A program made the translations under genes and the position numbers. This document shows positions 27,091 to 36,478 of a stretch of DNA of 64,000 nt, in pieces. The notes below the pieces were generated by a model. That model was not told the DNA's origin. It saw only the letters and a list, made by a program, of their open reading frames with translations, and did no database searches. Every line of letters begins with the position of its first letter. Positions within the stretch are counted from its first letter, which is position 1. Origin of the DNA: Undibacterium sp. (GTDB lineage Bacteria; Pseudomonadota; Gammaproteobacteria; Burkholderiales; Burkholderiaceae_D); assembly GCA_030645915.1 (NCBI GenBank), contig JAUSNO010000038.1:62001-126000 (forward strand), read 5' to 3'.

Positions 27091-29082
27091 ATGCATTATT
27101 TTGTCACGGGTGCGACGGGCTTTATCGGTAAGCGATTGGTCAAGAAATTGCTCAGCAAAAAAGAAAATACTGTTTACTTTCTGGTGCGCAAACAGAGTCT
27201 GGACAAAGTGGCAGCCTTGCTAAAATACTGGGATGTTTCCAAAACGCGCGCGATCGCAATAGGTGGCGATTTGCGTGACCCGCTATTGGGTGTTGCTAGC
27301 GATGACGTCAAACGGCTCACCAAAAACATTCAGCATTTTTTTCACTTTGCGGCAGTATATGATTTGAACGCTGATGCCGAGGATCAAATTGCGGTCAATG
27401 TAGATGGCACCCGCCATACAGTTGCGTTTGCAAATGCTATCGAAGCGCAATGTTTTCATCATGTCAGTTCGATTGCGGCTGCAGGCCTCTACGAGGGAAT
27501 TTTCCGCGAAGATATGTTTGACGAAGCAGAAAATCTCGATCACCCCTATTTTTCGACGAAACACAAAGCAGAAAAAATTGTTCGCAATGAGTCGACAATC
27601 CCCTTCCGGGTTTACCGGCCAGGCATGGTGATCGGGGATTCAAAGACGGGGGAAGCAGACAAGGTTGATGGTCCCTACTATTTCTTTAAATTGATACAGC
27701 GTGTCCGGCAGCTATTGCCGCCATGGATGCCGATGATAGGACTGGAGGGCGGGCGGCTTAATATTGTGCCGGTCGATTACGTGGTCAATGCGATGGATTA
27801 CCTCGCACATTTGCCAAAGCTGGACGGTCAATGTTTTCATCTGACGGACCCCGAACCAATGCGGGTAGGAGATGTACTCAATACGTTCGCGCGTGCTGCC
27901 CATGCGCCGGGCATGAGTCTGCGCATTAATGCAGCGTTACTGGACTTCATTCCAGAATCAATCAAGAAGGGCATGATATCGCTGACGCCGGTGCGTCGCA
28001 TCAAGAACGTCATATTGAGAGACCTGGATTTGCCGGACGACATCATGCGGTTCGTCAATTACCCGACCCGGTTTGACAATCGCAACGCAACCGCCGCATT
28101 AAACGGAAGTGGCATCAGTTGTCCACCGCTAGAGAGTTATGCTGACAAGATCTGGGATTATTGGGAGCGCCATCTTGATCCGGCATTATTGATAGACCGC
28201 AGCTTGCACGGGCAAGTCGAGGGCAAAGTAGTCCTCGTTACCGGAGGTTCGTCGGGGATAGGCTTGGCGGCAGCACATAAGCTGGCAGAGGCGGGCGCCA
28301 TCACCATTATTTGCGGTCGCAGTGAAGATAAACTTCTCGCCGCAAAAAGAGACATCAATGCCCGCGGCTTCGATGTCATCAGCTATGTCGTCAATCTGGC
28401 TGATATGGAGGACTGTGACCGTTTTATGAAGCAACTTCTTGCCGATCAGGGAGGCGTTGACATACTGATCAACAATGCCGGGCGATCAATCAGACGCGGG
28501 ATCGAATCAAGCTACGATCGCTTCCATGACTTCGAGCGATTAATGCAACTCAACTATTTCGGTGCATTGCGGTTGACTATAGGTTTGCTGCCAAAGATGA
28601 TAGAAAAAAAACAGGGGCAAATCATCAATATTTCGTCGATAGGGGTATTGACTAATGCACCGCGTTTTTCAGGCTATGTCGCTTCGAAAGCGGCACTCGA
28701 CGCCTGGTCCAGATGTGCAGCGTCAGAATTTTCAGATGTAGGAATCAAGTTCACCACCATCAACATGCCTTTAGTGCGAACGCCAATGATAGCGCCCACA
28801 AAAATTTATAAAAATGTGCCAACACTTGCGCCAGAAGACGCGGCAGATCTGATCGTACAGGCCATCGTCTACAAACCTGTGCGCATTTCTACGCGTTTAG
28901 GGGTACTTGGTGAAGTGGTGCACGCATTGGTACCAAGAGTCGCCCAGGTAATCATGAATACCAGTTTTCGCATGTTCCCTGATACAGATGTGCCCCATGT
29001 CGGTGCCCCTGAAAAGAAGACGCAACTGATGAATGCCGACCAAATTATTTTACAAAAATTATTGCATGGCTTGCATTTTTAG
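27091..29082 (+). CDS. Bifunctional fatty acyl-CoA reductase (acyl-CoA to fatty alcohol)
   Basis: 663 residues, close in length and motif content to what I remember of the Marinobacter FAR Maqu_2507. The N-terminal extended-SDR domain starts 'MHYFVTGATGFIGKRLV' (GxxGFIG), with 'HVSSIAAAGL', 'EAENLDHPYFSTKHKAEK' (YxxxK), 'YRPGMVIGDSKTGEADKVDG' and 'GGRLNIVPVDYV'. The second SDR domain begins about residue 378 ('VLVTGGSSGIGLAAAHKLAEAG'), with 'NNAGRSIRR', 'NISSIGVLTNAPRFSGYVASKAA' in parts. Such enzymes reduce acyl-CoA via the aldehyde to the alcohol with NADPH. AGAGGGGG precedes the ATG at 27091. With the WS/DGAT at 34.8 kb it gives a complete wax ester route. Confidence 0.88.
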   Translation: MHYFVTGATGFIGKRLVKKLLSKKENTVYFLVRKQSLDKVAALLKYWDVSKTRAIAIGGDLRDPLLGVASDDVKRLTKNIQHFFHFAAVYDLNADAEDQIAVNVDGTRHTVAFANAIEAQCFHHVSSIAAAGLYEGIFREDMFDEAENLDHPYFSTKHKAEKIVRNESTIPFRVYRPGMVIGDSKTGEADKVDGPYYFFKLIQRVRQLLPPWMPMIGLEGGRLNIVPVDYVVNAMDYLAHLPKLDGQCFHLTDPEPMRVGDVLNTFARAAHAPGMSLRINAALLDFIPESIKKGMISLTPVRRIKNVILRDLDLPDDIMRFVNYPTRFDNRNATAALNGSGISCPPLESYADKIWDYWERHLDPALLIDRSLHGQVEGKVVLVTGGSSGIGLAAAHKLAEAGAITIICGRSEDKLLAAKRDINARGFDVISYVVNLADMEDCDRFMKQLLADQGGVDILINNAGRSIRRGIESSYDRFHDFERLMQLNYFGALRLTIGLLPKMIEKKQGQIINISSIGVLTNAPRFSGYVASKAALDAWSRCAASEFSDVGIKFTTINMPLVRTPMIAPTKIYKNVPTLAPEDAADLIVQAIVYKPVRISTRLGVLGEVVHALVPRVAQVIMNTSFRMFPDTDVPHVGAPEKKTQLMNADQIILQKLLHGLHF

Positions 29083-29186
29083 GCGGAAGAGTAAATGTTA
29101 AAAAATTGGTCAAATTTTTTTAAATTTTTTCTGTGATTTGCATCCTTAATACGCATGCGAAGAATCGTTCTTCTCACTGTTGATGT

Positions 29187-29200
29187 TTGACTAAAATCAA
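29187..29200 (+). promoter_or_regulatory. FNR-type box upstream of fadD-phasin
   Basis: TTGACTAAAATCAA matches at 9 of 10 positions. TAGACT (29222-29227) lies 31 bp from the box centre. The fadD start is about 33 bp beyond that -10. Confidence 0.6.
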
Positions 29201-29259
29201 CAGAACAACAATATGATCAACTAGACTGAATTGTTGATTCAACGCAGTAGGGGTAAATC

Positions 29260-30945
29260 ATGGAGAAAATCTGGCTCAAGAACTTTCCGCCCGACGTACC
29301 TGCCGAGGTTGACCTTACTGAGTTTACGTCACTTAAGGCAATTCTTGAATGGGGATGTGCGCGCTACTCTGAACTGCCCGCATTTAGCAATCAGGGCACA
29401 ACAATGACGTATTTTGAACTTGATGAAAAATCGAGAGCCTTCGGTTCATATCTGCAAAATATTCTTGGCTTGGAAAAAGGCGATCGCATTGCGATCATGA
29501 TGCCCAATTTGTTGCAATATCCAGTCGTCTTGTTTGGTGCACTTCGTGCAGGCTGCACGATTGTAAACACAAATCCGCTATACACAGCGCGTGAGTTAAA
29601 ACACCAACTGCTTGATTCTGGCGCCATCTGCATCGTCATACTAGAGAACTTTGCGCACACTTTACAAGAGATACTGGTTGATACCTCAATCAAGAGCGTG
29701 ATTAGCTCGCGCGTCGGTGATTTACTCCATTTTCCAAAAGCACAAATCACAAACTTTGTCGTCGAACATGTAAAACACATGGTTCCAGAATGGCACATCG
29801 ATGACGCCGTCTCACTGCCTGATGCCATTGATCGTGGCGCAGAATTGACACTGAACGATATTAAGTTAGGCTCTGATGATATCGCCTTCCTGCAATATAC
29901 CGGAGGTACAACCGGCGTTCCGAAAGGAGCCATCCTTACCCATGGCAATATGGTTGCCAATCTTCAACAGACTACAGCTTGGATAAAAATTGTACTCAAT
30001 GAAGGGGAAGAAATTGCCGTCATTCCTCTCCCGCTGTACCACGTGTTCGCATTGACGTCGATGCTGACATTTTTTAAACTCGGGTCAAAAATCGTCTTGA
30101 TCACGAACCCGCGCGATATTGAAGGCTTTGTCAAAGAATTGAAACATGCCAAATTCACTGCAATGATAGGCGTCAATACCCTATTTAACGCTCTGCTCAA
30201 CGCCCCGGACATCAATGAAGTCGATGCCAGCAATATAAAAGTCGTGATTGGCGGTGGAATGGCAGTGCAGCGTTCGGTTGCGCAAAAATGGCATGAGGTA
30301 TTCGGCGTTCCTTTAATCGAAGGCTATGGCTTGACGGAAACATCGCCGATGGCATGCGCCAATCGTTTAGATATCGTTGAATATACAGGCACCATAGGCC
30401 TTCCTGTACCGTCAACCGATGCCGCTATTCTTGATGAAACAGGTAATGAATTGCCGCTAGGAGAGCTCGGCGAAATATGCATTCGTGGACCCCAGGTAAT
30501 GAAAGGGTATTGGAATATGCCAGACGAAACCGCCAAGGTATTTACCAGCGATGGCTGGTTGCGCACTGGCGATATTGGTTTCATGGATAAGGGCGGCTAT
30601 ATCAAGCTGGTGGACAGAAAAAAGGACATCATTGTAGTTTCCGGTTTTAAAGTCTTTCCTAATGAAGTGGAGGAGGTTGTGGCAATGCACCCAGACGTCC
30701 TTGAGGTAGCGGCCATCTCTGCAGCAGATGATCGGTCGGATCAGGTTGTGAAAATTGTAGTATTAAAGAAAAATCCTTCACTAACCGCAGATGATCTGAT
30801 CGCGCATTGTCGCAAGAATCTGACGGCATATAAAATTCCTAAGTATGTCGTATTCCGCGATGAGCCACTGCCTAAATCGAATGTTGGCAAGATCTTGAGG
30901 CGGCTAGTAAAAGAAGACCTGGATGCTGCTGAGCGACGAACGTAA
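29260..30945 (+). CDS. fadD: Long-chain fatty acid-CoA ligase
   Basis: 561 residues, AMP-forming. Motifs: 'FLQYTGGTTGVPKGAILTHGN' in parts (P-loop), 'GYGLTETSPMACANR', 'GWLRTGDIGFMDKGGYIKLVDRKKDIIVVSGF' in parts (the FACS signature), and 'LPKSNVGKILRRLVKEDL'. It activates long-chain fatty acids to acyl-CoA, here likely to feed wax ester, PHA or beta-oxidation. GGGG precedes the ATG. The phasin gene follows by 61 bp and is probably in the same transcript. FNR-type box upstream. Confidence 0.93.
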   Translation: MEKIWLKNFPPDVPAEVDLTEFTSLKAILEWGCARYSELPAFSNQGTTMTYFELDEKSRAFGSYLQNILGLEKGDRIAIMMPNLLQYPVVLFGALRAGCTIVNTNPLYTARELKHQLLDSGAICIVILENFAHTLQEILVDTSIKSVISSRVGDLLHFPKAQITNFVVEHVKHMVPEWHIDDAVSLPDAIDRGAELTLNDIKLGSDDIAFLQYTGGTTGVPKGAILTHGNMVANLQQTTAWIKIVLNEGEEIAVIPLPLYHVFALTSMLTFFKLGSKIVLITNPRDIEGFVKELKHAKFTAMIGVNTLFNALLNAPDINEVDASNIKVVIGGGMAVQRSVAQKWHEVFGVPLIEGYGLTETSPMACANRLDIVEYTGTIGLPVPSTDAAILDETGNELPLGELGEICIRGPQVMKGYWNMPDETAKVFTSDGWLRTGDIGFMDKGGYIKLVDRKKDIIVVSGFKVFPNEVEEVVAMHPDVLEVAAISAADDRSDQVVKIVVLKKNPSLTADDLIAHCRKNLTAYKIPKYVVFRDEPLPKSNVGKILRRLVKEDLDAAERRT

Positions 30946-31006
30946 ACCTGAAAATGATCAAAGATTGGACGAGGACATGTGGGATCAACCGAGAACGGAG
31001 AATGTC

Positions 31007-31591
31007 ATGGAAAAAAAGTTGAAAATACTGGCGAAAGCAGATGACGAAAAACTGGTAGACGCCGTACTCGCCTCGGCACAACAAATCTGGCAAGCTGGAT
31101 TGGGGGCTTTCTCGATTGCGGAACAAGAAGGCGGAAAAGTATTTTCCAAGTTGGTCAAGGAAGGCACTGATATGCAAAAACGCACACGAAGACTAGCTGA
31201 AATAAAAGTGTCAGGCGTAACCGATTCGGTAACAAAAATGGCAGGTAGCATGAGCAAACAGGCATCCGGTTCCTGGGACAAAATCGAACAAGTCTTCGAA
31301 GACCGCGTTTCACGCACACTAGCCAGTCTAGGCGTTCCCACAAGTACGGATATCAGAGATCTCACCAAACGGATTGAGCAATTGTCTCAAACCGTGACTG
31401 CACTTTCCGAGAAAAAAGCAACTCCTGTCAAAGTGTCAGACAGACCCGTGAGACCTGCGAGCAATGCAAAACTTGCGGTGAAGACGGCACCAAAATCCAC
31501 CACAAGAAAATCCGCCACAAGTTCCGCAAGCGAAATAAAGAAGGCAGTTAAACCGGCTATCGTCAAAAGGAAAACGGCAAAACCAGTATGA
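31007..31591 (+). CDS. Phasin-like PHA granule-associated protein (PhaI/PhaF type)
   Basis: 194 residues. The N-terminal 110 residues match the phasin pattern: 'VLASAQQIWQAGLGAFSIAEQEGGKVFSKLVKEG' in parts and a 'KIEQVFEDRVSRTLASLGVPTSTDIRDL' segment, followed by a coiled-coil leucine zipper ('LTKRIEQLSQTVTALSEK'). The C-terminal 60 residues are Lys/Ala/Pro rich, as in PhaF, whose tail binds DNA and helps partition granules. The ATG at 31007 has CGGAG upstream; earlier in-frame starts overlap fadD. It coats PHA granules and controls their number and size; localisation is inferred from the family. Confidence 0.88.
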   Translation: MEKKLKILAKADDEKLVDAVLASAQQIWQAGLGAFSIAEQEGGKVFSKLVKEGTDMQKRTRRLAEIKVSGVTDSVTKMAGSMSKQASGSWDKIEQVFEDRVSRTLASLGVPTSTDIRDLTKRIEQLSQTVTALSEKKATPVKVSDRPVRPASNAKLAVKTAPKSTTRKSATSSASEIKKAVKPAIVKRKTAKPV

Positions 31592-31598
31592 ATTTTTG

Positions 31599-32303
31599 AT
31601 GAATAAAATCGACATCATTGCCAAGCTGCATGATAATTTACATACTTTGATGGCAGAGCGCAGGCTTGTCATTGACAACCCAGGTATGGCAGCTGCGCGC
31701 ATGGTGTTGCGACAGTTTCAAGCGACTCGTCTGGCGGAAACGCATGCTGACTTGCTGACATCAAAAGAAACGAGAGCAGCGGCACAATTTTTTCTTGATG
31801 AGCTATATGGAACTAAAGATTTTACGCAGCGCGATGCAGATATTGAACGTATCGTTCCGATGATTGAACATTTGTTGCCCGTCTCAGCGCTGCACTATAT
31901 TGCAGAGGCAATCGAGCTAGATGCTTTGTCTGAATCTCTCGATGGCGTCATGGCAAACCATTTGGGTGAGCACTTCACAAAGGATGAATATGCGATCGCG
32001 TATCGTGCCGTCGGACGCCGTGCAGATAGAGAAAAACAGATTAACCATGTCAATTCGGTAGGGCATTCCTTATGTGAACTTGTGCATTTTCCTCTAATCG
32101 GCATCACACTCACAGCGATGCGCAGTCCAGCAAAACTGGCAAAATTATCTGAGTTGCACCATTTTTTAGAGCAGGGCTATGCAGCATTCAAAAAAATGAA
32201 GAGACCTGAAGATTTTGTATCTACAATCGTCACGCGAGAAACGGTCATTCTTAAAAATCTGTTCACAGGGAATGCGAATCCATTTCAGTTATTATCTGAA
32301 TGA
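31599..32303 (+). CDS. FFLEELY-motif-like conserved protein
   Basis: 234 residues of mostly helical character with 'AAQFFLDELYGTKDFTQRDADIERIVPMI' in parts, which matches a conserved proteobacterial family known by its FFLEELY motif. Function is unknown. It starts seven bases after the phasin stop with no separate ribosome site, so it is probably translated by re-initiation within the fadD-phasin transcript. No membrane segment or known catalytic motif seen. Confidence 0.75.
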   Translation: MNKIDIIAKLHDNLHTLMAERRLVIDNPGMAAARMVLRQFQATRLAETHADLLTSKETRAAAQFFLDELYGTKDFTQRDADIERIVPMIEHLLPVSALHYIAEAIELDALSESLDGVMANHLGEHFTKDEYAIAYRAVGRRADREKQINHVNSVGHSLCELVHFPLIGITLTAMRSPAKLAKLSELHHFLEQGYAAFKKMKRPEDFVSTIVTRETVILKNLFTGNANPFQLLSE

Positions 32304-32323
32304 AATTTTCTGATCTATTTCAA

Positions 32324-33100
32324 TTAGTCGTCGTTAAGTTCATCAATCGCCTTCTGCACATCAAGACGTTCCATTGCATCTTTCGCTTCAAAAGAGGCAG
32401 CTTCCTGGTATAAGGCAATCGCATCCTCCATTTTTTTCTTCCCTTCGAACATGATCAGCCCGTTCGCATACTCGATTCGTGCAATCGCTGAATCAGGGTT
32501 CAATGCTAGTGCTTTTTTGAACATGGTGATGCCCTCATTTTTGTTCGCGCCATAAGTCAGACCACCGATCAATGCACCGACCTTATCAATGATTTCGGCA
32601 TGATAAACACCTAATGCGATATACGCATCGGCATGTTTCGGGGCAAGCTTAATTGTCATGTCCAAACTTTTTTTTACCTTGCCACCAATACCTTGCGAAA
32701 GCGCCTCAATAATGGAGATGCCTTGTGCAGCGCGCCCCAGAGCGAAAGCATGCCAGTAATAAGCTGACGCCTCCTTCGGGCGTTCAGCTTGCTGTTCTTC
32801 GCAGCGGGTCACCACTTCTTCATACAAGCTAAATTTCTTTTTTTCTGATTTCTCAAGGTAATTGGCATGGATACAGGTTGCCTTGTTGGCTACCGGATAT
32901 CCAACCAAACCCAGCGCCAGGCCCAGCTTCATGGCTTTCTCAAAGTCGCCCGAATGGAAGGCAATCCAAGCATCGATCAGCGCCACATCCTGAGGAAAAG
33001 ATTCATCGTCACCGGCATGCAGGCGAGCCCAGGTTTTCTTTAGACTGCTTGCTGTGTATACGTAGGATGGATCTGAATAAGGGAATTTTTTCCAAGCCAT
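32324..33100 (-). CDS. TPR-repeat protein
   Basis: 258 residues, cytosolic. TPR-like units are visible at about 125-160 and 165-230: 'HADAYIALGVYHAEII', 'ITMFKKALALNPDSAIARIEYANGLI' in parts, 'KKMEDAIALYQEAASFE'. TPRs mediate protein-protein contacts. AGGAG lies seven bases upstream of the ATG. It converges with the FFLEELY gene (20 bp apart). It lies just downstream of the patatin gene on the same strand. The specific role is unknown. Confidence 0.8.
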   Translation of the reverse strand: MAWKKFPYSDPSYVYTASSLKKTWARLHAGDDESFPQDVALIDAWIAFHSGDFEKAMKLGLALGLVGYPVANKATCIHANYLEKSEKKKFSLYEEVVTRCEEQQAERPKEASAYYWHAFALGRAAQGISIIEALSQGIGGKVKKSLDMTIKLAPKHADAYIALGVYHAEIIDKVGALIGGLTYGANKNEGITMFKKALALNPDSAIARIEYANGLIMFEGKKKMEDAIALYQEAASFEAKDAMERLDVQKAIDELNDD

Positions 33101-33187
33101 GTTGATCTCCTAGTTAAATTTCTTTAGATACTCGTTAATCAGTGCTCAGCCTGAAGATTGCCTGCTTTGCCAACACACGTGATACAA

Positions 33188-34453
33188 CTAATCATCCGCT
33201 AACCGTAGCTTATGTTCCAGTTCGTCCAATGTATGACTGAGTTTATTGATTCCGAAATAGTCTCGTTTACCGAGTGGCGCTTTCTTTACCAGAGTCAGAC
33301 CGGTATCAAGCAAGACAGAATGTTTCAAGTGCATGCCATGTCGCGACAATTTTTTATCAATTTCCACGCGACGTTTCCATAACATCGCTCGTGTGTGCTG
33401 ATAGGCGTTTTCACACATACGGCGATGAGTGGTCGAGCTAAACAGGTTGGTAAAAAACATTTCGGCATCTTCCGGATCTGGCTCAAACAGGAAAATATCT
33501 GATGTGGGATAGAGGACATCGTATTTACTTATTCCTCGCTCAACACGTGAATGGATGATAGAACGCAAAGTCTGCGATAGCACCGTAAATAACCCGCCAG
33601 CTGCCAATTTCCCCGGCTCATACATGGTGGTGGCGTTAAAAGAAACGATAGGGTTCAGACAAATTAAAATATCAACGCCGTAATCGAGCGCAATCGACGC
33701 ATGCAAGGTCTTGCGTAAGACGCCATCGACCATCTGGCGCCCCTTAATTTCAACAGGCGGGAACAGGCCTGGCACCGCAGCGCTAGCTTGCGCAGCTTTA
33801 GAAATGGGAACATCATCAAACCCAGGCTCGCCATAGCGAACCGACTCACCAGAATCAAGATCAGTGGCCACCAAAACCAAATGCCGTTGCAGTTGACGGA
33901 AATCATTGGTTCGCCCCGGCGCACTAAGCGTGCGCTGCATAAATTCTTGTATGCCTTCGCTGGATAAGATACCGGCTGGAAATATCTGCTTCATGCGTTC
34001 AAAGGAACTCGCCAGACTGCTGTTGCCAAGCCCCGTTACATAATGAAGCATCGAATCGTAAATTAAGCCAGGCGTCGATTCAACGCGTTTGCACAATTCG
34101 CTCCAGGCAGGTTTAAGTAACAGTTCGGGTCTGAAAGCCGCTTCAGCCAAGTTATCGGTATCGTTTTCTACAAATAACCGGCACATTTCGTATGGAATGA
34201 TGCCATTAGCCAGACCGGCTGCAATAATTCCCCCCGCACTAATGCCGACATAGACAACAGCATCGTTGACGTCTATCCCTTCGATAGATTCATTGATTGC
34301 AGCGAGAGCACCAATTTCATACACAGCTCCCAACGGGCCACCACCAGCCAGAGCCAATCCTATGCGTGGTTTGGCAGGTTGGCGTCTTTGTCTTCTAGAT
34401 ACTTTTGAAGTGTCGACAGTTGAATCAGGCTTGATAGGCTTGAGGGGCTTCAT
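33188..34453 (-). CDS. Patatin-like phospholipase family protein
   Basis: 421 residues. The patatin domain spans about 30-290: oxyanion loop 'LAGGGPLGAVYEIGAL', nucleophile G-I-S-A-G with Ser72 ('YVGISAGGIIAAGL'), and the catalytic Asp in 'RQMVDGVLRKT' (DG). It is an acyl hydrolase acting on lipids; in a storage-lipid setting it could mobilise wax esters, triacylglycerol or membrane lipids. The ATG at 34453 is chosen although no clear ribosome site is present; the longer frame begins with TTG. The start is divergent from the WS/DGAT gene, with an FNR-type box between them. Confidence 0.87.
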   Translation of the reverse strand: MKPLKPIKPDSTVDTSKVSRRQRRQPAKPRIGLALAGGGPLGAVYEIGALAAINESIEGIDVNDAVVYVGISAGGIIAAGLANGIIPYEMCRLFVENDTDNLAEAAFRPELLLKPAWSELCKRVESTPGLIYDSMLHYVTGLGNSSLASSFERMKQIFPAGILSSEGIQEFMQRTLSAPGRTNDFRQLQRHLVLVATDLDSGESVRYGEPGFDDVPISKAAQASAAVPGLFPPVEIKGRQMVDGVLRKTLHASIALDYGVDILICLNPIVSFNATTMYEPGKLAAGGLFTVLSQTLRSIIHSRVERGISKYDVLYPTSDIFLFEPDPEDAEMFFTNLFSSTTHRRMCENAYQHTRAMLWKRRVEIDKKLSRHGMHLKHSVLLDTGLTLVKKAPLGKRDYFGINKLSHTLDELEHKLRLADD

Positions 34454-34773
34454 AAAAATCGTATCACTATATTTGAGAAAAATGTACTTCAATTAGGACG
34501 AAATGCCAGACAGTTAACCGTTGAATTATTTACCTTGATCGGCGCCATTTTTTTTCGCACTTATGCACGGATTCGCTTCATCATTCGATCCCAAACTCGT
34601 GAAACGTGCTTTGATAAAAACCAAGGAATCATGTTCACGAGCTTGTTCGATAAGGTGCGAAAGACTATTCTTTACTCTTACGAATAAACATCATTTCTAT
34701 TGAGGCATACTTTTTGTTGAAGCATATGAGGTGCTTCAATTTTTTTCATATGCCTGTCAAACAGGATATAAAT
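34454..34773. other. Divergent promoter region patatin / WS-DGAT
   Basis: 320 bp holding the FNR-type box at 34611-34624. No other structure seen. Confidence 0.55.
34611..34624. promoter_or_regulatory. FNR-type box between patatin and WS/DGAT genes
   Basis: TTGATAAAAACCAA matches at 9 of 10 positions. On the minus strand TCGAAT (34588-34583) is 32 bp from the box centre. On the plus strand GATAAG (34649-34654) is 34 bp away. It could serve either or both genes. Confidence 0.52.
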
Positions 34774-36195
34774 ATGGCTGATCAAGAGCGATTGTCTAGT
34801 GTTGATGCTGCGTGGCTACGTATGGATAGACCTACCAATCTGATGATGATTTGCGGTGTGATGACGTTTTCTAGTCGACTAGATTTAAAACAATTGAGAG
34901 AAGTAATTTGCTTCCGCCTGTTATGTTTTCATCGCTTTCGTCAACGCGTGATTGAGCGCGGTCTTTTTGCGTATTGGGAAACCGACCTGAACTTCGACGT
35001 TAACTGGCATGTACGACAAATGGCACTACCAGGAGCAGCGGGGGATAAAGAATTGACCGAGATAGTCGGCGATTTAATTAGCACACCGCTTGATTCAAGC
35101 AAACCAATGTGGCAGTTTCATTTGATTGAGATCGCCAATGGCGGAAGCGCACTGGTGCTACGTATTCATCACTGTTATGGCGATGGCTTTGCGTTAATGC
35201 ATGTAGTCATGTCGATGACTGATATCGAGCCAGATCAAACACGCAGGCAAGTCGAAGATATTATTCCGCACGACACCAGGCGTAGCGCGTGGGAGCGGAT
35301 ACTCGGACCGGTAACCGAGACGATCGGTGATGTGGGGAGAATCGCTATTGACGCGGTTGAAACCGGATGTGAATGGGTAAAAAATCCATCCAGCGCTGTT
35401 GATTTTGCAAAAACCGGTCTCGGTTTGCTTGGGGAGGCCGCCGTTATTGCCAACATGACGCCAGATTCGCACACCCGCTTCAAAGGCCCGCTCGGCATCA
35501 TGAAACGTGTTGCCTGGGCAAAAGCGCTCTCTCTATTTGAGGTGAAAGCGCTTTCTGAAGCACTTGCATGTTCAATCAATGATGTATTGCTGGCATGCGT
35601 CAGCGGCGCGCTCCGTGCGTATTTATTGGAGCAGGGCGATGCTGTGGAACAATTGGACATACGTGCAATGGTACCGGTCAATCTGCGAGCACCTGGCCCG
35701 ATTACTGACCTGGGGAATCATTTTGGCTTGGTCTTTTTGAGTTTACCCATTAGCATCGCAGACCCGCTAGAACGTGTGTTGACTGTGCAAGCGCGGATGG
35801 CGGAATTAAGACATTCGCAACAACCGATGGTAGCGTTAGGTATTCTTGCAGGAATGGGGATCGTGCCGTCCGTAATAAGAGAGCGGGTACTGGAGGCTTT
35901 GGCTGCCAATGCCAGCGCAGTGATGACTAATATGCCAGGCTCGCGCGAGCCCAGGTACTTGGCAAATAAGTGCATCACTCAGCAAATATTTTGGGTTCCT
36001 CAATCCGGCGGTATCGGAATAGGCATAAGCATTCTTAGTTATGCAGGCAAGATCAACTTTGGTGTCGTATCCGACTTGAAACGAGTGCCTGATCCCGATG
36101 CCATTGTCAGACTCTTTACCGAACAATTTGAGGCGCTGCTATTAATGACGATATGGAAATATTGCCAGCGTACAGATCTAAACAATGAAAAATAA
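34774..36195 (+). CDS. Wax ester synthase/acyl-CoA:diacylglycerol acyltransferase (WS/DGAT)
   Basis: 473 residues, the usual family size. It begins 'RLSSVDAAWLRMDRPTNLMMICGVM' in parts, and carries the catalytic HHxxxDG at 132-138 ('HHCYGDG'), plus 'AMVPVNLRAPG', 'LGNHFGLVFLSLPI' and a C-terminal 'SNMPGSRE'-like 'TNMPGSREPRYLANK'. It esterifies acyl-CoA with fatty alcohol or diacylglycerol at the inner face of the membrane to form storage lipid bodies. The ATG at 34774 has AGGATA eight bases upstream; the longer frame adds 20 residues without a site. The mycobacterial Tgs1 of this family is a dormancy gene. Confidence 0.93.
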   Translation: MADQERLSSVDAAWLRMDRPTNLMMICGVMTFSSRLDLKQLREVICFRLLCFHRFRQRVIERGLFAYWETDLNFDVNWHVRQMALPGAAGDKELTEIVGDLISTPLDSSKPMWQFHLIEIANGGSALVLRIHHCYGDGFALMHVVMSMTDIEPDQTRRQVEDIIPHDTRRSAWERILGPVTETIGDVGRIAIDAVETGCEWVKNPSSAVDFAKTGLGLLGEAAVIANMTPDSHTRFKGPLGIMKRVAWAKALSLFEVKALSEALACSINDVLLACVSGALRAYLLEQGDAVEQLDIRAMVPVNLRAPGPITDLGNHFGLVFLSLPISIADPLERVLTVQARMAELRHSQQPMVALGILAGMGIVPSVIRERVLEALAANASAVMTNMPGSREPRYLANKCITQQIFWVPQSGGIGIGISILSYAGKINFGVVSDLKRVPDPDAIVRLFTEQFEALLLMTIWKYCQRTDLNNEK

Positions 36196-36478
36196 CTCTG
36201 ATAAAAAAACATTAAATGACGAGAGGCCTCCCTGGTTTTCAAGCCGTTTTAAATAAATATTTTGATGAAGAGCGCGCTACCAATCATATATGGATTGCGA
36301 AAAATCAAATTCTGAAAACCGACACAGAATATCCTACATAACCGACCTTTTTTGGTCGTGGCTCAGAGCGTATTTTTCGTTTAACGCAACAATTGTTCAT
36401 TTTATTGATTACAGTTTTCGATGGTGAACGGTGGCGCGCAATGGCGACTTTCAATTCAGAAAAAATGAAGGAGTAATG
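36196..36478. other. Intergenic region after WS/DGAT
   Basis: AT-rich, with a small CGACC-T6-GGTCG hairpin at 36343-36358 that has no T-tail, so it is not a clear terminator. No reading frame or box was recognised. Confidence 0.5.

Noticed and set aside
36343-36358. Terminator after WS/DGAT
   Set aside because: Five-pair stem with T residues in the loop and no T-tail on the coding strand.
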